Shown: positions 52,301 through 63,686, numbered from the stretch's first letter. The stretch is 64,000 bases of DNA from Saccoglossus kowalevskii (GCF_000003605.2 NW_003143796.1:361746-425745); one strand, 5' to 3'. Numbers and translations: made by a program. The notes: generated by a model from the sequence alone, not told the origin.

Positions 52301-54095
52301 AAACTATTCATTTTCAATGGCATTAATTTCACTATTTTGGTGTTTTGAGCAATTACATTGGGCTTCAAGTTCACAAAATTGGAAGGAAAACAATGAGTTG
52401 TATTGTTATTTCAATGTTCACATGGATTTAATTAGGCGAATGTTACTTGTCAGTGAAAATAGCAAAATTTAAAACCAGAGAATGATTAATGACTTTACAG
52501 TAGTGTAATTTCAGATAGAATAGAGTCAAATTAGCATAAAATGAACATAGAAGTGATTAACACTATATTTTGTTACACAAATTAGCCGCAACACTATGCT
52601 ATTTCCATGGAGATAACACTGAACAGGTGTACAACTACATGCATATTGAATTGGTTTTGTACAATTTCAAAAGTACCGTTTTTCGTACATTGATTGACAA
52701 TTTCAAATGTTTAAAAACTCACGTATATCTACATGGTACATTCTTTTGAAAGCCAACCTGCGTACCATTGTACGTAACACCACTACATGTGATATTTGGT
52801 GCAGGAAAACAGTTCACTGTAACAAAAAGTAAAAATCTATTAAAGCTGCCAATGAAGGAGGAAATAGTGTATATGCATAGTAAACATGATGAAGGTAGAC
52901 TGGCCAGCCCATGTGTGGCCTAGATGTACAACCCGGCAGCCAGGTTGCTGTCTGAAGGTACTAATAACTCATAGTACATTAACATATTATGAACAAATCA
53001 CACAACAATAATATGTGAACAATTACCTGCCACAGTACTTTCTTTAGTGCATCCCTCGGGTGCCTGTGTATCAGGGTCAATGTCAGGTTTACTACAATAA
53101 TACTTGAAATTTGTCAAGGATATAACATAAGAATGGAAACCATATTATGTTTAAAAGGCGGTTGTCGTTGCGTCACATACTGTTCAATATGGAACTCATA
53201 GCGACATACACAAGGCATGTAAAATACATTTACATGAAATTCAAACACGCACTGTGTACAAACTGATGCCCTTTAGGGTACAACCACCCAGAGAGGAGAG
53301 TATACAAAGAGATTTTTACTAGTTTCATGATACCTGTATGTACACACAAACGGTAGCCTCTTATCTGAACAAATCTTATTTTAGGCTGCTTATATAACCC
53401 TAATCCAAACCCTACCCTTGAGTGCTCCCAATTTCATTGTATATGCCCCTCCTAAGGACACCTATAATTACAGAATTGAATTGGGGGGGGGGGGGCTTGG
53501 AATGAGGGTTAGAGTTAGGATTAGGGATGGGGTAATAGTCCTTTAGGACCCCTCACCCTTAACTCTAATACCCCCCACCCCAGTGCCACTCCCCCATTTC
53601 AATTGTATATACCCATCTTCGTGTCACTTATGGTTATTTGAATTACACGACGATATGAACAGCCAACAGAATCATTTGCGACCACGGCAATAATCACACT
53701 TCAAAAGAGACAAAGTCGTTGTTCTTCCCGTGGTTTGCAGTTTCATGGTTTCGAGATACATTTTTTGTTTACTTTTCCTTTTACCTCCATATACAATGTT
53801 TTCCTGATTGACTTCAATAAATGCAATGACAAAACTAATTGAAGAACCATAGTTTATATACATTTTACGAGAATTCAATCACATACAATGTAGTCGAAAT
53901 AGATCGTCTTACTTTTTCTCTTGTCGACAATAGCCCTTGAGTACATTATAAAGGATATTGTCCCATTAGAAGATCTTCACATTCAAGTTCCCAGGCGTCA
54001 GTTGCCAGTACCACAACATCGCAAAAGACACACACAATGAATAAAAATATAATGACTTCATGAGCGCCATACATGTACAACCCGGAAGCGGCCAT
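49348..54095 (-). CDS. TM2 domain-containing protein 1, complete, 194 aa
   Basis: Five minus-strand coding exons: 54095-53959, 53103-53027, 52816-52723, 50862-50697 and 49458-49348 (585 nt). Residues 11-33 are a hydrophobic signal segment. Next come ECEDLLMGQ and YYCSKPDIDP with conserved cysteines, then NCFPAPNITC. The TM2 domain (about 107-158) has two membrane spans around the GIDRFYLGYPAIGLLKF turn. It ends VVGPADGSEYIIDAFGARL and DNETFYK. All blocks match my recollection of human TM2D1 (KCEDLKVGQYIC, CFPAPNITC, ADRFYLGYPALGLLKF, IVGPSDGSSYIID). TM2D proteins are membrane proteins linked to Notch signalling in flies, and TM2D1 was described as an amyloid-beta binder. The DRF motif (124-126) is intact. 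The first intron appears to be U12-type. Start ATG is the one in AAGATGGCC; an upstream in-frame ATG is less likely. Confidence 0.95.
49725..49953 (+). repeat. MITE, CCTTTTCACC-end family, copy 2
   Basis: Starts CCTTTTCACCACCAGAC and ends GGAGGTGAAAAGG, an inverted match. It aligns along its length with 3651-3882. It lies in the last intron of TM2D1. Confidence 0.8.
51069..51165 (+). repeat. truncated TTAA MITE, copy D
   Basis: TTAAAGCGGATGGGTTGTCGCG start and AGTGGCGTATACAAC interior match the family. The right inverted end is missing. It lies between the left terminus of the composite element and its tandem array. Confidence 0.6.
52212..52246. repeat. short hairpin at the end of the composite element
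   Basis: AGTCCCCGTT and AACGGGGACT face each other across about 15 bases, forming a perfect 10-bp stem. The same 10-mer begins the element at 51039. Confidence 0.75.
52294..52502 (+). repeat. TA-flanked small palindromic element
   Basis: Begins TACTGTAAAACTATTCATTTT and ends with CTTTACAGTA, an inverted match of the outer bases with TA at both ends, like the element at 55449-55660. About 209 bp, non-coding, in TM2D1 intron 3. Confidence 0.5.
53151..53274 (+). repeat. TTAA MITE, copy E, inside the U12 intron
   Basis: Starts TTAAAAGGCGGTTGTCG and ends GATGCCCTTTAG. The interior TATGGAACTCATAGCG and ACATTTACATGAAATTCAAACACGC match copies A and B. The ends are somewhat decayed. Confidence 0.7.
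53400..53640 (+). repeat. degenerate C/G-rich repeat with internal duplication
   Basis: CCAATTTCATTGTATATGCCCCTCC near 53428 recurs as CCCATTTCAATTGTATATACCC near 53595. Between them lies a 13-base G run. TAATAGTCCTTTAGGACCCC is related to the outer ends of the repeat at 55383-55735. Confidence 0.5.
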
Positions 54096-54103
54096 CTTGT
54101 ATT
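54082..54103 (-). promoter_or_regulatory. start codon embedded in YY1-like and ETS-like motifs
   Basis: On the minus strand the TM2D1 start reads AAGATGGCCGCTTCCGGG. AAGATGGCCGC resembles the YY1 motif that commonly overlaps translation starts of housekeeping genes, and CTTCCGG is an ETS core. This supports both the start choice and a TATA-less promoter. Confidence 0.5.
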
Positions 54104-54339
54104 TTGAAATTGAGGGATCGTTCACTGGTGACCTTTGACCAGAGTGTATTTCCATCCGCTACGTTCAAAGTAGTTATACATTGTTAAGACACAGTCTGCG
54201 CCACAAACCTCGTAATTTATCTAAAACTACTACTACTAATAAATAGGAGGTGTTATCTGTTAACTAAAAATATCATTGTTGATTAAGGTAAATTACAATA
54301 TAGTAGTTGAGCTTACAGCGGATTGATTTCAAAGTTAAC

Positions 54340-54472
54340 AGGCCAATGTCCGCCATTAATCGGACGCTTTCCCAGCTGAGTTGCCGTCCCGTATTTTAGT
54401 TGCAAATATTTTACTGTCATTTGGTTCCTGGGCACCGGGGAAAGTTCAATGCAACCCACGTGACCTTGTTGT
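54340..54472 (+). promoter_or_regulatory. possible shared promoter and 5' leader exon of PATJ
   Basis: A GC-richer patch with a CACGTGAC E-box ends at a strong donor, TTGTTGT|GTAAGTAT (54472/54473). It lies about 250-380 bases upstream of the TM2D1 start on the opposite side. The PATJ gene needs a leader upstream of its first coding exon at 56808, so a bidirectional promoter here is plausible. This is inferred only from position and the donor. Confidence 0.35.
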
Positions 54473-55382
54473 GTAAGTATCATTATTAAATTTGGCTTAC
54501 TAATACTATTTAAACGTGCATATCATTGGAATGTATCAAATTTATGTGCGAAGTATCGACACAGTGACAATGTTATGGTTGCAAACGTGATCGGTATGCC
54601 CGGTATGTCCACATTTACGTGTACCGTTTTTCGTAAAAAACACCTACTCTAATGCTCTGATGATATCACTGTATATCGGTAAAATTCTGCCTTTGTAAAT
54701 GGTAAGAAACCACGCAATCAATAGATAAACAAAGGTTGTGTTTGGGTAGAGGCCTGCACACCGGGGGGGGGGGGGGATAAGAGGAGGGGTGTGGTTGGCC
54801 AATATGCTCCATTGATCTGTATATAATCCATGTAACTATATTAGGCCAGATCCATTTTTCAAGGACATCCTCTTCTTCCTCTGCGTCCACTCCTAGATAA
54901 TATGCATCCGAGTCCCTAATGATGTAAACAGTATACTGTGTAAGTGCTCACAATACTATTTTATTTATTTATTAGCACTTACTGACTCCCCGGAAAGAGT
55001 GGCAATGGTTATAATAGTAAAAGTAAAACAGTAATAATACACTAATAATTATGGAAGTAATAAGAAACAGAATATTAATGGGAAAAAAACAAAACAGTAA
55101 AACAACTACTTCTAAAAGAAAGATCTATATTAATTAAACCTGTATTTGTTGTCTAAGCACTTGTTGATATACTGTGCTACTACCTGGATGACAATACTAT
55201 CTTTATTTATCAGTGCAGTGAACTGTTTTTCAGGAGGTAGGTTGTGAAAGGATTCAATCGCATCAGCAGCTGTATCAAACAGAACACCTGCGTCTGTCAC
55301 TGTATTTGGGACACTCCACCATAAAATGAAATTCATTTTCAATGGTACTATTGTACATTACTAATTCATTAGCTTACTAGAG

Positions 55383-55735
55383 TTTGAAAAATTGGTAAGA
55401 GTTCTTTAGGGCCCCCCTCACCCATAACTTTTAATTATTTGGAGGGCATACTGTGGAATACTTTATTTTCGCTGGAATTAATTTTCGCTGAAAAGGCTTT
55501 TTTGTCATTTTGTGTGGAATTTATTTTCACTGATTTTTGATGAGTTTAATGTGAAATATAAGGAAAAAAGTATATTCGCTGGATTTTATTTACACGGAAT
55601 CATCCCTTCAGCAAAAATAGCGAAAATAAATGCCAAGCAAAAATATAGTATTCTACAGTATTTAATTACTGGGGTACAATGGGGTGCTGGAGTGTTAGTG
55701 TTAGGATTCCTAAGAAACTCTTACTGAAAAATTAA
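55383..55735 (+). repeat. outer inverted-repeat element interrupted by another MITE
   Basis: TTGGTAAGAGTTCTTTAGG near 55392 is matched in inverted form by CCTAAGAAACTCTTACTGA near 55710. Inside sits the TA-flanked element 55449-55660. The left end also matches the repeat near 53530. Confidence 0.55.
55449..55660 (+). repeat. TA-flanked palindromic MITE nested in a repeat
   Basis: 212 bp with TA at both ends. TACTGTGGAATACTTTATTTT at the left is the inverted counterpart of ATATAGTATTCTACAGTA at the right. The interior is rich in TTTTCGCTG and AGCGAAAATAAA. TA flanks and long inverted ends suggest a Tc1/mariner-type non-autonomous element. Confidence 0.65.
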
Positions 55736-56807
55736 ACCAAGATTGTATGTTTATTTATTGAGTACTGTGGATACTCATCTGACAATGCATTTTGCTAAGT
55801 GCTAGTATGTACAATATAGTAGATAATACCTGTTATTAGTATCCATACTGCTGTACTATTTTTAGTCACTGTTGTGTCAAATAAATAAATAAACAAAATT
55901 ATTTTCTTCTAAACTAGGAATTTTTCTGTTGAGTATATATATATATATGGGACATATTTTTAGTATCCATGCCCATATTATAATAAGGTTGATTTTCACA
56001 CAATATCAATAAATTATATGCATTAATACTTTCATTCAAATATCACATGACTCCTGGCAGTCAGTGTACTATACTGGTTGTGTGAGCACCTTGGGTCAGT
56101 ATCCCAGAACGAGACATGAATCCACCTTCATACCTTCATGCGTACCAAATGCTACTCAATTTACTGACAACAATAGGCTGCTACATGATATGTGTAATTG
56201 ATTATTGTTGAATACTGTTGTTGAAAACTGTTAGTATCCATAAGACTGAATATCCCTATTCTGACTCTCTCTACACAATGTATGTGATCAATACACCTCA
56301 TTGTTTTAAAACTGAAAGGTATTTTGGGTCAAATTCCTTGCAATTGTTATGACTGTGTCGATTTACTAAAATATAGAAATAATAACTACATGTATAAAAG
56401 GTTGAACAGCATAAACACACTTGAAAAAAAAAACAATGCGTTGAATTATTTCGTTGTTTGCAATTCCTGTTCACCAACAATAATTGAAAGTTCATCACCT
56501 AAACATAATCCTTGGAACTATTTTTAATGTCACTGTCAGGCCCTAAATGTATGCATGCTATATACAGATGTTAGTTGTACACTACACATACATTAATATT
56601 AACACACTTTCTTCTCAATTTAGTGTGATTTCATTTACCAATACTGTAACCCTTAATTAATTTTATTTTTATTTTCAGATTCAACTATTTTTACTTAGTT
56701 TTTTATTATTCACCTAAGAGAGATAAACTAGAACATTGCTGTTGTTGCCTTGTCAACATTTTTTAATCAAGTACTATTTTAACGTGATTAAATTTGAATA
56801 ATTTATC

Positions 56808-59800
56808 ATGTCTATGACTGCAGGTATGTGTACTTTATTATTGCTGTAATTTATTGACTGTACATGTGACATACACTAGTACCGTATAATGCTTTATTTA
56901 GCGCGTGCATAAAAATGACATTTTTCATTTATGTGCACTTTTATTAGATACATGTATGTGATTCTGGATCAAAAGCAGTACTGTATTTCATGTATCAGGC
57001 ATGCATATGTCCTTATATTATTGGAATATAAGTGCTTGTGGATGTTTGGTGTACTCCACAAACAAAAAATTGGAATATGCTCTTCTTTTATAGTGTGTAA
57101 AATTGTCCTTCAGAGTTCTATCCAAGGCATTGCCGAATTTGAGAGCGGGGGTTCTTTTTTCCTTGATTCTGAATAAACAGTATAGCTTAATGTAAACTTT
57201 TATGCAATGACATATATTCATGAATTTACGAGTCAGTAATAATCGTTAAATTTTCTAGCAGTGAATATTTTTCTGGGGTCTACAACACAGAGTCAGTGAC
57301 ATGACTGCCATAAAATGAAAAATTTTACAAACATTTTCAGCAGCGAAATAAACTGTTTACAGTGCAGTGCATTTGACAACAATTACATGTGCTCATGAGA
57401 ATACGAATGTACATATAAGAATACAGCTGTGTTGCCTACTAATGTCCACAATTTGGATGCGTAATGTAATGCAATGCCATTCTTTTCAGACACGGAGCAT
57501 GCTGTGGCAATCTTAGAAAAAATTCAAGAGAAATTCCAAGCGAGTGGTGATGCCTCACAAGAAGATGACATTGCTGCTATCATCTGTATGCTAGATAGCT
57601 CACTGTTTAAACAGCTACTCAATGTACAGATTTCTATGAAAGAGCTCAAAGATGAAGTTGAAAGTTCAAGGGTCAGAGGTCAGGCAGATTTTGATATCAC
57701 TCCTACCGGTGACCTTGTGTTATCCGAGTCTGCTGGAGAGCGTCCAATGCATCCACGTACTATGCGTTCTAAAGAGGATAGAGCCGAAGCATTACAACAA
57801 TATGCTATGTCCAATGATGCTTTTGATTGGGATGATGCTGACGAACCAAGTTCCGAATATTTGGGTAGTGGTGCGGTGCCGTATACTACCAAAGCTGTCG
57901 TCGAAAACGGTGATTCCAGTCAAGAATTGATGAAGTATGGCTCTGATTTCCATCATGCTGTTATGATGGCTTCGCAAGGAAGGGAAGTTCAAGTTATACA
58001 GTTATTCAAACCAGAAGGAGGTGGCTTGGGATTCAGTGTTGTAGGGTTGAAAAGTGAAAATAGAGGAGAGCTAGGTATATTTGTACAAGATATCCAGCCA
58101 ACAGGGGTGGCTTCACAGTGAGTATTATATATGTCTTCAGCTTTATAGTTTATATGCTAAAATGAGCAATGAACCAAAATCTGTAGTTATGGTTACAAAG
58201 TCTGACTGATTTTTTTTTATTTGACCACCTAAAATCTTGTCGTGCACCACAGTTTTGAATCCTGCTTCAGAACATGTTCAACACAACTATTCTCGGGGTG
58301 GAGCTACATCATTCATAGAATGTTCCATGGATGTATCGCTGCCTGTACCATGCATTTCTATGGGCTTCACTCGAGTTGCTGTGGAACGCCGGTCAAAGAG
58401 CCAATGAAAATGGCTAAAGTCGCAGAAACAGCACAAACTTAACTTTGAAGTAATCCCGAGCAACCAAATTGATATATGTTGCACTGTTCAGGAGAGTCTC
58501 AACAACTGGCCCAAAGTACCGATTCCTGAAAACTTTTGGCTTTTGTTTTCACCAATGATGATTGCCAGGTGGTGAAAATGCTTAGATGTTCCTGAGAATA
58601 GGAATAAGAAATATAAATCCTTCCATATTTAAAATTAATTTGGATTCATTTTGGATTTGCGTACCAGTGTTCTCCCCAAAGATTTAAACCACTGTAGTGT
58701 TGAAAAATTTACATACTAATTTGCATAACATGTGCATATTTTTTGCATTATTATTTTAAACAGAAATTACATTGTTGACTTACCAAACTGTTATTACTTT
58801 AACTTCATACAAGTTTTATGTTTATGTAATTTATTGAGAATTAATTATTTTAAAAAAAAATAAGCATTGGCGTAGTAGAAATAGCTATTCGCCAGTCTGG
58901 ATATTGACTGTGGAAGAGTCAGACCAGTGTGGCGGTATTGCCACGTTATACAGAATACATTATACTTGATTCATCTGTTTTCAGTGATGGTAGACTTCAA
59001 GAAAGTGATCAGATACTAGCAATAGACGGGCAACCATTAGATGCATCTATATCTCATCAGCAAGCTATTGGTATCCTACAACAAGCTCAGGGTCTTGTAG
59101 AGTTGGTAGTAGCGAGGGGAGGCATACCTAACATTGCTCCGATTGTCAGATCAGCTACACCTTCACTGGATAGAACACCATCAGCTGTGAGCTCTGTCTC
59201 GCAACAATCCGGTGTTATTACTGCTGTAAGTGCTTTTCACTTTCTGCTTGTTTCATGTTTTATCCACTTGTCCTCTACTTGAAATCTATTCTGAATGAGA
59301 TGGAAAGGTGAATTTTATACTGAATTGAGTTTATTTTATAGGAGCATCCATTTATTCAATGGGGGCATGTTGAAGAGATCGTCTTGCACAATGATGGAAC
59401 TGGTTTAGGATTTGGCATTATCGGTGGTAAAAGTGCTGGTGTTGTGGTGAAAACAATATTACCAGGAGGTGTGGCAAGCAGGGTAAGTACATTGACATTC
59501 TACTTTACAATGCTATATTTTTTATTATTTCTATAAACTATAATTTTAAGAGAATTGTATACATGTACCATCACATGTATGAAATTCTACATTGTTAAGC
59601 AGAATGTTGATTGATTGATGAATTAAATACTCGGTAAGTCGCCTCCCTCGATAAGTCATGGTTTTTGCTTGGATCCTGACACCTGCGACTTAGCGAGAGA
59701 CCACTGTATTCTGAAACAGAAATGCAATCCATTTATCCGCTGTTTATCAGAGGAAATGCATTCAAAATGAAAATAAGTAATTTGTCATGTACATGTACTA

Positions 59801-62800
59801 TATTCATACTTCAACACCAGGCCTAAACTTCACAGAACTAACAAAGGCAATCACCACCATGTCTAAGGTGTTTTTATTGGTGCATTTAACACATTTAATA
59901 CAGAATTTCCCCATGCTACATGTACAATGTAATCCTCCTTGTTAAGTCAGACCCCTTGGCTGGTTTGTGCATGAACACGAAAAGTTTTACTTGCATTCCA
60001 TATTGTAGAAGTACGCACAGTTGTCCATGTTGACATTGTAGTTGTTGTTGCTGCTGTAGTGGTATGACTTAATCACAATATTCTTTCATAGGATGGAAGG
60101 CTTAGAAGTGGTGATCATATTTTGAAGATCGGTGACACAAGTCTTGCTGGTATGAATAGTGAGAATGTGGCTACTGTGCTGCGACAGTCAGGCAGTACAG
60201 TCACGCTCACTGTCGCCAGAAACCCCATGCTAGAACAGCCGTCATCTCTGTCTTCAAACCAACAACAAAGTATACCTGTGGTGGCTGCAGCCAAGTCATC
60301 AACTCCTGTACCTCAACAAGATGAGGATTATAACTTACATCGACAGCAAGAGCAGGTCAGTCCAGTTATTCATATTTTAATATTTCTTATATTATTAATA
60401 TTTGTCTGTAGTATTCTTGTCGTTCACTAATATTGAATTCTTTTTAAATCAATTTTTATATTTCATGTACTTTTATTATTTACTTTATTAATCTGAAAAC
60501 CTAAAAGGAAATGTTAACTCTTTCTTTATGGTATTAATAAAGCATTATTCTATTCTATTCTTCTATTGTGATGTAATGTATATAGTGCAGATGACAATTG
60601 TTCAGGAAAGAAAAAATGAAGGAAGAATACAATGTATGCCTATTTATATTGATTCTTTTCTTCAAGGTTGTACTCTGAGATTATTCTTATACAATGTGAT
60701 GGAGCTATTGGGGTCTTGAGACTACATGTAGTATGTAAAATATTTGATGGTAGAAATATTCTCAAATTGCAGGAAAATAATTACAGATCACAATTGGTAA
60801 AATGTTATGAGGCTAGAGAGCAAGCATTTTCTCACTATAGTCTCGCACATTTTACAAATATTGACTTTAAAGTTGATGTACAACATAAAAGTTTAATTTT
60901 TGTTTGTGTGTCTATAGACAACTGATTTAGATGTGGAAGTCTTTGAAGTGGAATTGGTGAAAGACTCCATGGGTTTAGGAATCACCATTGCTGGTTATGT
61001 TGGACAAGGTATAAGTGGTAAGATTCCCTCTGCTTTTGATAGTGCATAATATCATTTTCAATTCAAGTTATTTTTGTTAGATGGCGCCCTCTATGGCAGA
61101 TTGATAATCTCTTGAAGATGATAGTCTCTGGTACAAAATGTATTATTTTAAAACATCAAATCCAATAATTGAAATCACTGTGGCATTACAATTTTGCATA
61201 CTATTTTTATAATTAACAGCTCCTGTAATGAGTATCTTGATTAATGATTAACTCATTAAAACACTTGCACCGCATGCATATGCTGTAGAACATGTTGAAA
61301 TAGCTGCATGCAATTTTAGCGGAATTGCCTCTTGGCATGAATTAACGGAATCGTAATTTAGCTAAAGTGTTGACTATCTTCCTTTGAGAATATACTTTCT
61401 GTTAAATTAGCTACATCTTGAATTAGCGAAATCACAGATTACCCAGTAGTTAAATTAGCTGAAATAACATGCTTGCTAAATAGGCATGTTTTACAGTAAT
61501 CACAGTCCCTCTATAATGATTTGATAATTTGTAGCAGTCAAAATAATGACTGTAGCAATGTCAGACCAGTGTGGTGTTAAATCAAAAACACTGTGGTGGA
61601 ACCTTTGAAGACTTGCTAAAATCTGTTCATACATGTACTTGCAGGAGATGTGTCTGGAATATTTGTGAAAAGTGTAGCCAAAGACAGTACTGCAGATAGA
61701 AGTGGAAAAGTTAAAGTTCATGATCAGATCATTGAGGTGAGTAAATTCATTTTTTTATTGAAGTGGTTCCATTGATTAGCATGTTCACCTCACATCATGG
61801 AAGGTACTGGCTTTGATTTCCCAAATCAGTTGTTTACACAGCTGTATATATCCGAGTACAGTCTGCCCTGCCTTCCAAACACATGATATTAAATTTGGGA
61901 CTCTGCTTTGCAAGTATGAATTCACCGGGAGAGACAGCAGTGACTTAGTGCCTGGAAATGTTGCTTGGCACAAAAATGTATGTATGACTTGTCATAATTA
62001 GTCAGTCAAATTTGGGGGCATTTCAGAAGTGGTGGGTGCTTAATTAAACTTGAACCCAAATCATACAAAGGCAGGGTTAACAATTGATCAGACATGGACG
62101 CTAATTCAGTTGTAGATTGTACAGGTTGCTGACGTTGGAACCCTCTTGTAATGTATATTTATTTTTGAATACAATTGTTAATCACAATGTCTTGTTTATC
62201 TGTACATGCCTTGTTGATTTCAGGTTGATGGGACTAGTCTGGATGGATATGATAACAAGGAAGCAGTGGATGTGTTAAGACATACCGGAACTGTTGTAAA
62301 ACTAAAACTTGCGAGATACAATGCAGGTAGCATTGTTCAACCATCACCTGTAGAACAGCCGCCACAGCCATCACCACCACCACCACCACCATCATCAGAA
62401 TCACAATATGGTAAGTTCTCTTACCAGTGTGCCCTTGAACAGGACTTGATTTTTGTCAGGATCTCAGATCAAAATATAATCCCATAAACCATGCTTGGTT
62501 AACTATTGCTTGAGAACAATGCATTCAAGATAAAAATGAAGACTGTTTGTAGGTGACTTTTGAAGTCGCACTCTAAAATGTTCTGGCTACTGATTTCCTT
62601 CGGTATTACACTGTTTTTGTAAAGGTAATGTAAATTGCACTTGACCCAATCACACATGATTTTTAAAATATATATTGTCTGTTGTCATTGACATACATTT
62701 GTACTAGGGAATGAGCATAATGAGTTGCACCACTAAAAAAACTCATCATTTCAGCTTGGAGGGCACACTGCCTCATACATTACACAAGTTCAGTATAATT

Positions 62801-63209
62801 ACTTGAATGCTTATACCAAGATATCCATGATTATTATCCCTTTGGTTACAAAATAAATTTGTATCTATTTTTGTTTCCACAATTTGTCATCAAGACTTTT
62901 AACCAATCAGATTTCAACAAATTATAATACACAAACATGTATTAAATTATGGCATTCAAAGGTTGAAACACATTTTTATTTTGATAATTTGTTTATTTTA
63001 GGTTTTCTAAAATAATGTAACTGTTTTGAAAATGAAATAATTACAAAATTGTGAGTCAAATAGTAGTCTAGACGCAGTTTGGGTGGTGCACTGTGTTCAA
63101 CATAAGACGTCACTTCTTACTTGTATCCCACTTTACATTTCAGAAACTTTTCCCCCAGTCTATCAAGATACTGATATTGTGGCTGTGGCATCATCATTCA
63201 CTGATGAAG
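56808..63209 (+). CDS. PATJ/MPDZ multi-PDZ scaffold, N-terminal part (578 codons here)
   Basis: Nine coding exons: 56808-56823, 57490-58117, 58985-59225, 59342-59482, 60092-60355, 60918-61017, 61645-61736, 62224-62410 and 63144-63209, all GT-AG with consistent phases. The gene continues beyond the window. Residues about 5-65 form an L27 domain ([29 protein letters not shown]), which in this family binds PALS1. PDZ1 spans about 171-258 ([10 protein letters not shown]), PDZ2 about 305-387 ([11 protein letters not shown]) and PDZ3 about 438-530 (MGLGITIAG). A proline-rich linker ([13 protein letters not shown]) follows PDZ3. L27 plus this PDZ order matches PATJ and MPDZ, scaffolds of the Crumbs polarity complex and tight junctions. 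The neighbouring TM2D1 favours the PATJ locus; in a non-vertebrate one gene probably represents both. The tiny first exon (MSMTA, phase 1) is inferred from frame, donor and similarity; an in-frame ATG at 57474 is split by the exon 2 acceptor and is not the start. Confidence 0.93.
61310..61497 (+). repeat. decayed AATTAGC-rich element in PATJ intron
   Basis: Repeated AATTTAGC, AATTAGCGAAAT and AATTAGCTGAAAT phrases in both orientations, ending with AGGCATGTTTTACAGTA. This resembles a worn copy of the small palindromic TA-type elements. Confidence 0.4.
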
Positions 63210-63329
63210 GTATGTTACTTTCTAGTTGCATGTGAAGTTTGAGATTTCAAGAAGTTAAAATAAAAAATGTAATATATTGCCACTTATTGCACTACATTAT
63301 GGGTTTAATACATCAACCATTACCCAACA

Positions 63330-63604
63330 CTGAGGGCGCTGTTTCTATTTTATTTGCATAATAAATAGAGTAAAGGGAGAGTAGAAAATCAAACAGGCGG
63401 TGCACTGTGGTCATCGCCGCAGTGATAAATGTTCTATTTATTTGCCTGAGCCTTGGAATGAAATCACAAAGCGTTCTGCAGAGAGCGACGGCGATGATCC
63501 CGGTGCACTGCCAGTTTGATTTCCTACTCTTCCCTAACACATTAGCTAGATAATCCTTGCCTAGCATTTTTGTGTTAGCAACTATTTTGCAACAGCGCCC
63601 TCAG
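63330..63604 (+). repeat. nested palindromic element in PATJ intron
   Basis: Perfect 14-bp inverted ends: CTGAGGGCGCTGTT at 63330 and AACAGCGCCCTCAG at 63591. Inside, a second inverted pair of about 32 bases (63374-63405 and 63503-63535) shares GAGTAG, AAATCAAAC and GTGCAC blocks. A third, TCATCGCCG / CGGCGATGA, lies deeper. The whole could fold as one long imperfect hairpin. A non-autonomous DNA element. Confidence 0.75.
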
Positions 63605-63686
63605 GGTCAATGTTATTTAACTTCTTCAATCCATAGAAGTAAAGCAGAATGAAAATTGTTTTGCCTGTGGTTAGCTTTAACTTCTG

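Larger units (their letters stand above)
53104..53958 (-). other. predicted U12-type (AT-AA) intron of TM2D1
   Basis: The donor after GGACA reads ATATCCTTT, an exact match to the minor-spliceosome 5' consensus. Near the other end TCCTTGAC (53120-53113) matches the U12 branch-site consensus, with the branch adenosine 10 bases from the inferred acceptor. Joining GGACA to GTATTATTG restores the codons for GQYYC, matching GQYIC of human TM2D1, so the intron ends in AA. No GT-AG pair in the exon 1 frame gives this sequence. The intron also holds a MITE and G-rich tracts. Confidence 0.75.
54480..56800. other. stretch between TM2D1 and PATJ coding regions
   Basis: Repeat-rich, probably PATJ intron. 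It holds a 13-base G run near 54763, the nested elements at 55383-55735, and TAAATAAATAAATAAAC near 55877 that looks like the A-rich tail of a retroposon. A 70-codon minus-strand frame at 55130-55342 is unrecognised. Confidence 0.4.

Noticed and set aside
57474-57489. ATG at 57474 as the PATJ start
   Set aside because: The bases CCATTCTTTTCAG that follow it form the exon 2 acceptor. A small upstream exon at 56808-56823 with a GTATGT donor gives the right phase and a more family-like N-terminus.
58551-58605. TTTTCACC...GGTGGTGAAAAT mini-palindrome in a PATJ intron
   Set aside because: Resembles the ends of the CCTTTTCACC MITE, but it is too short and diverged to call a copy.
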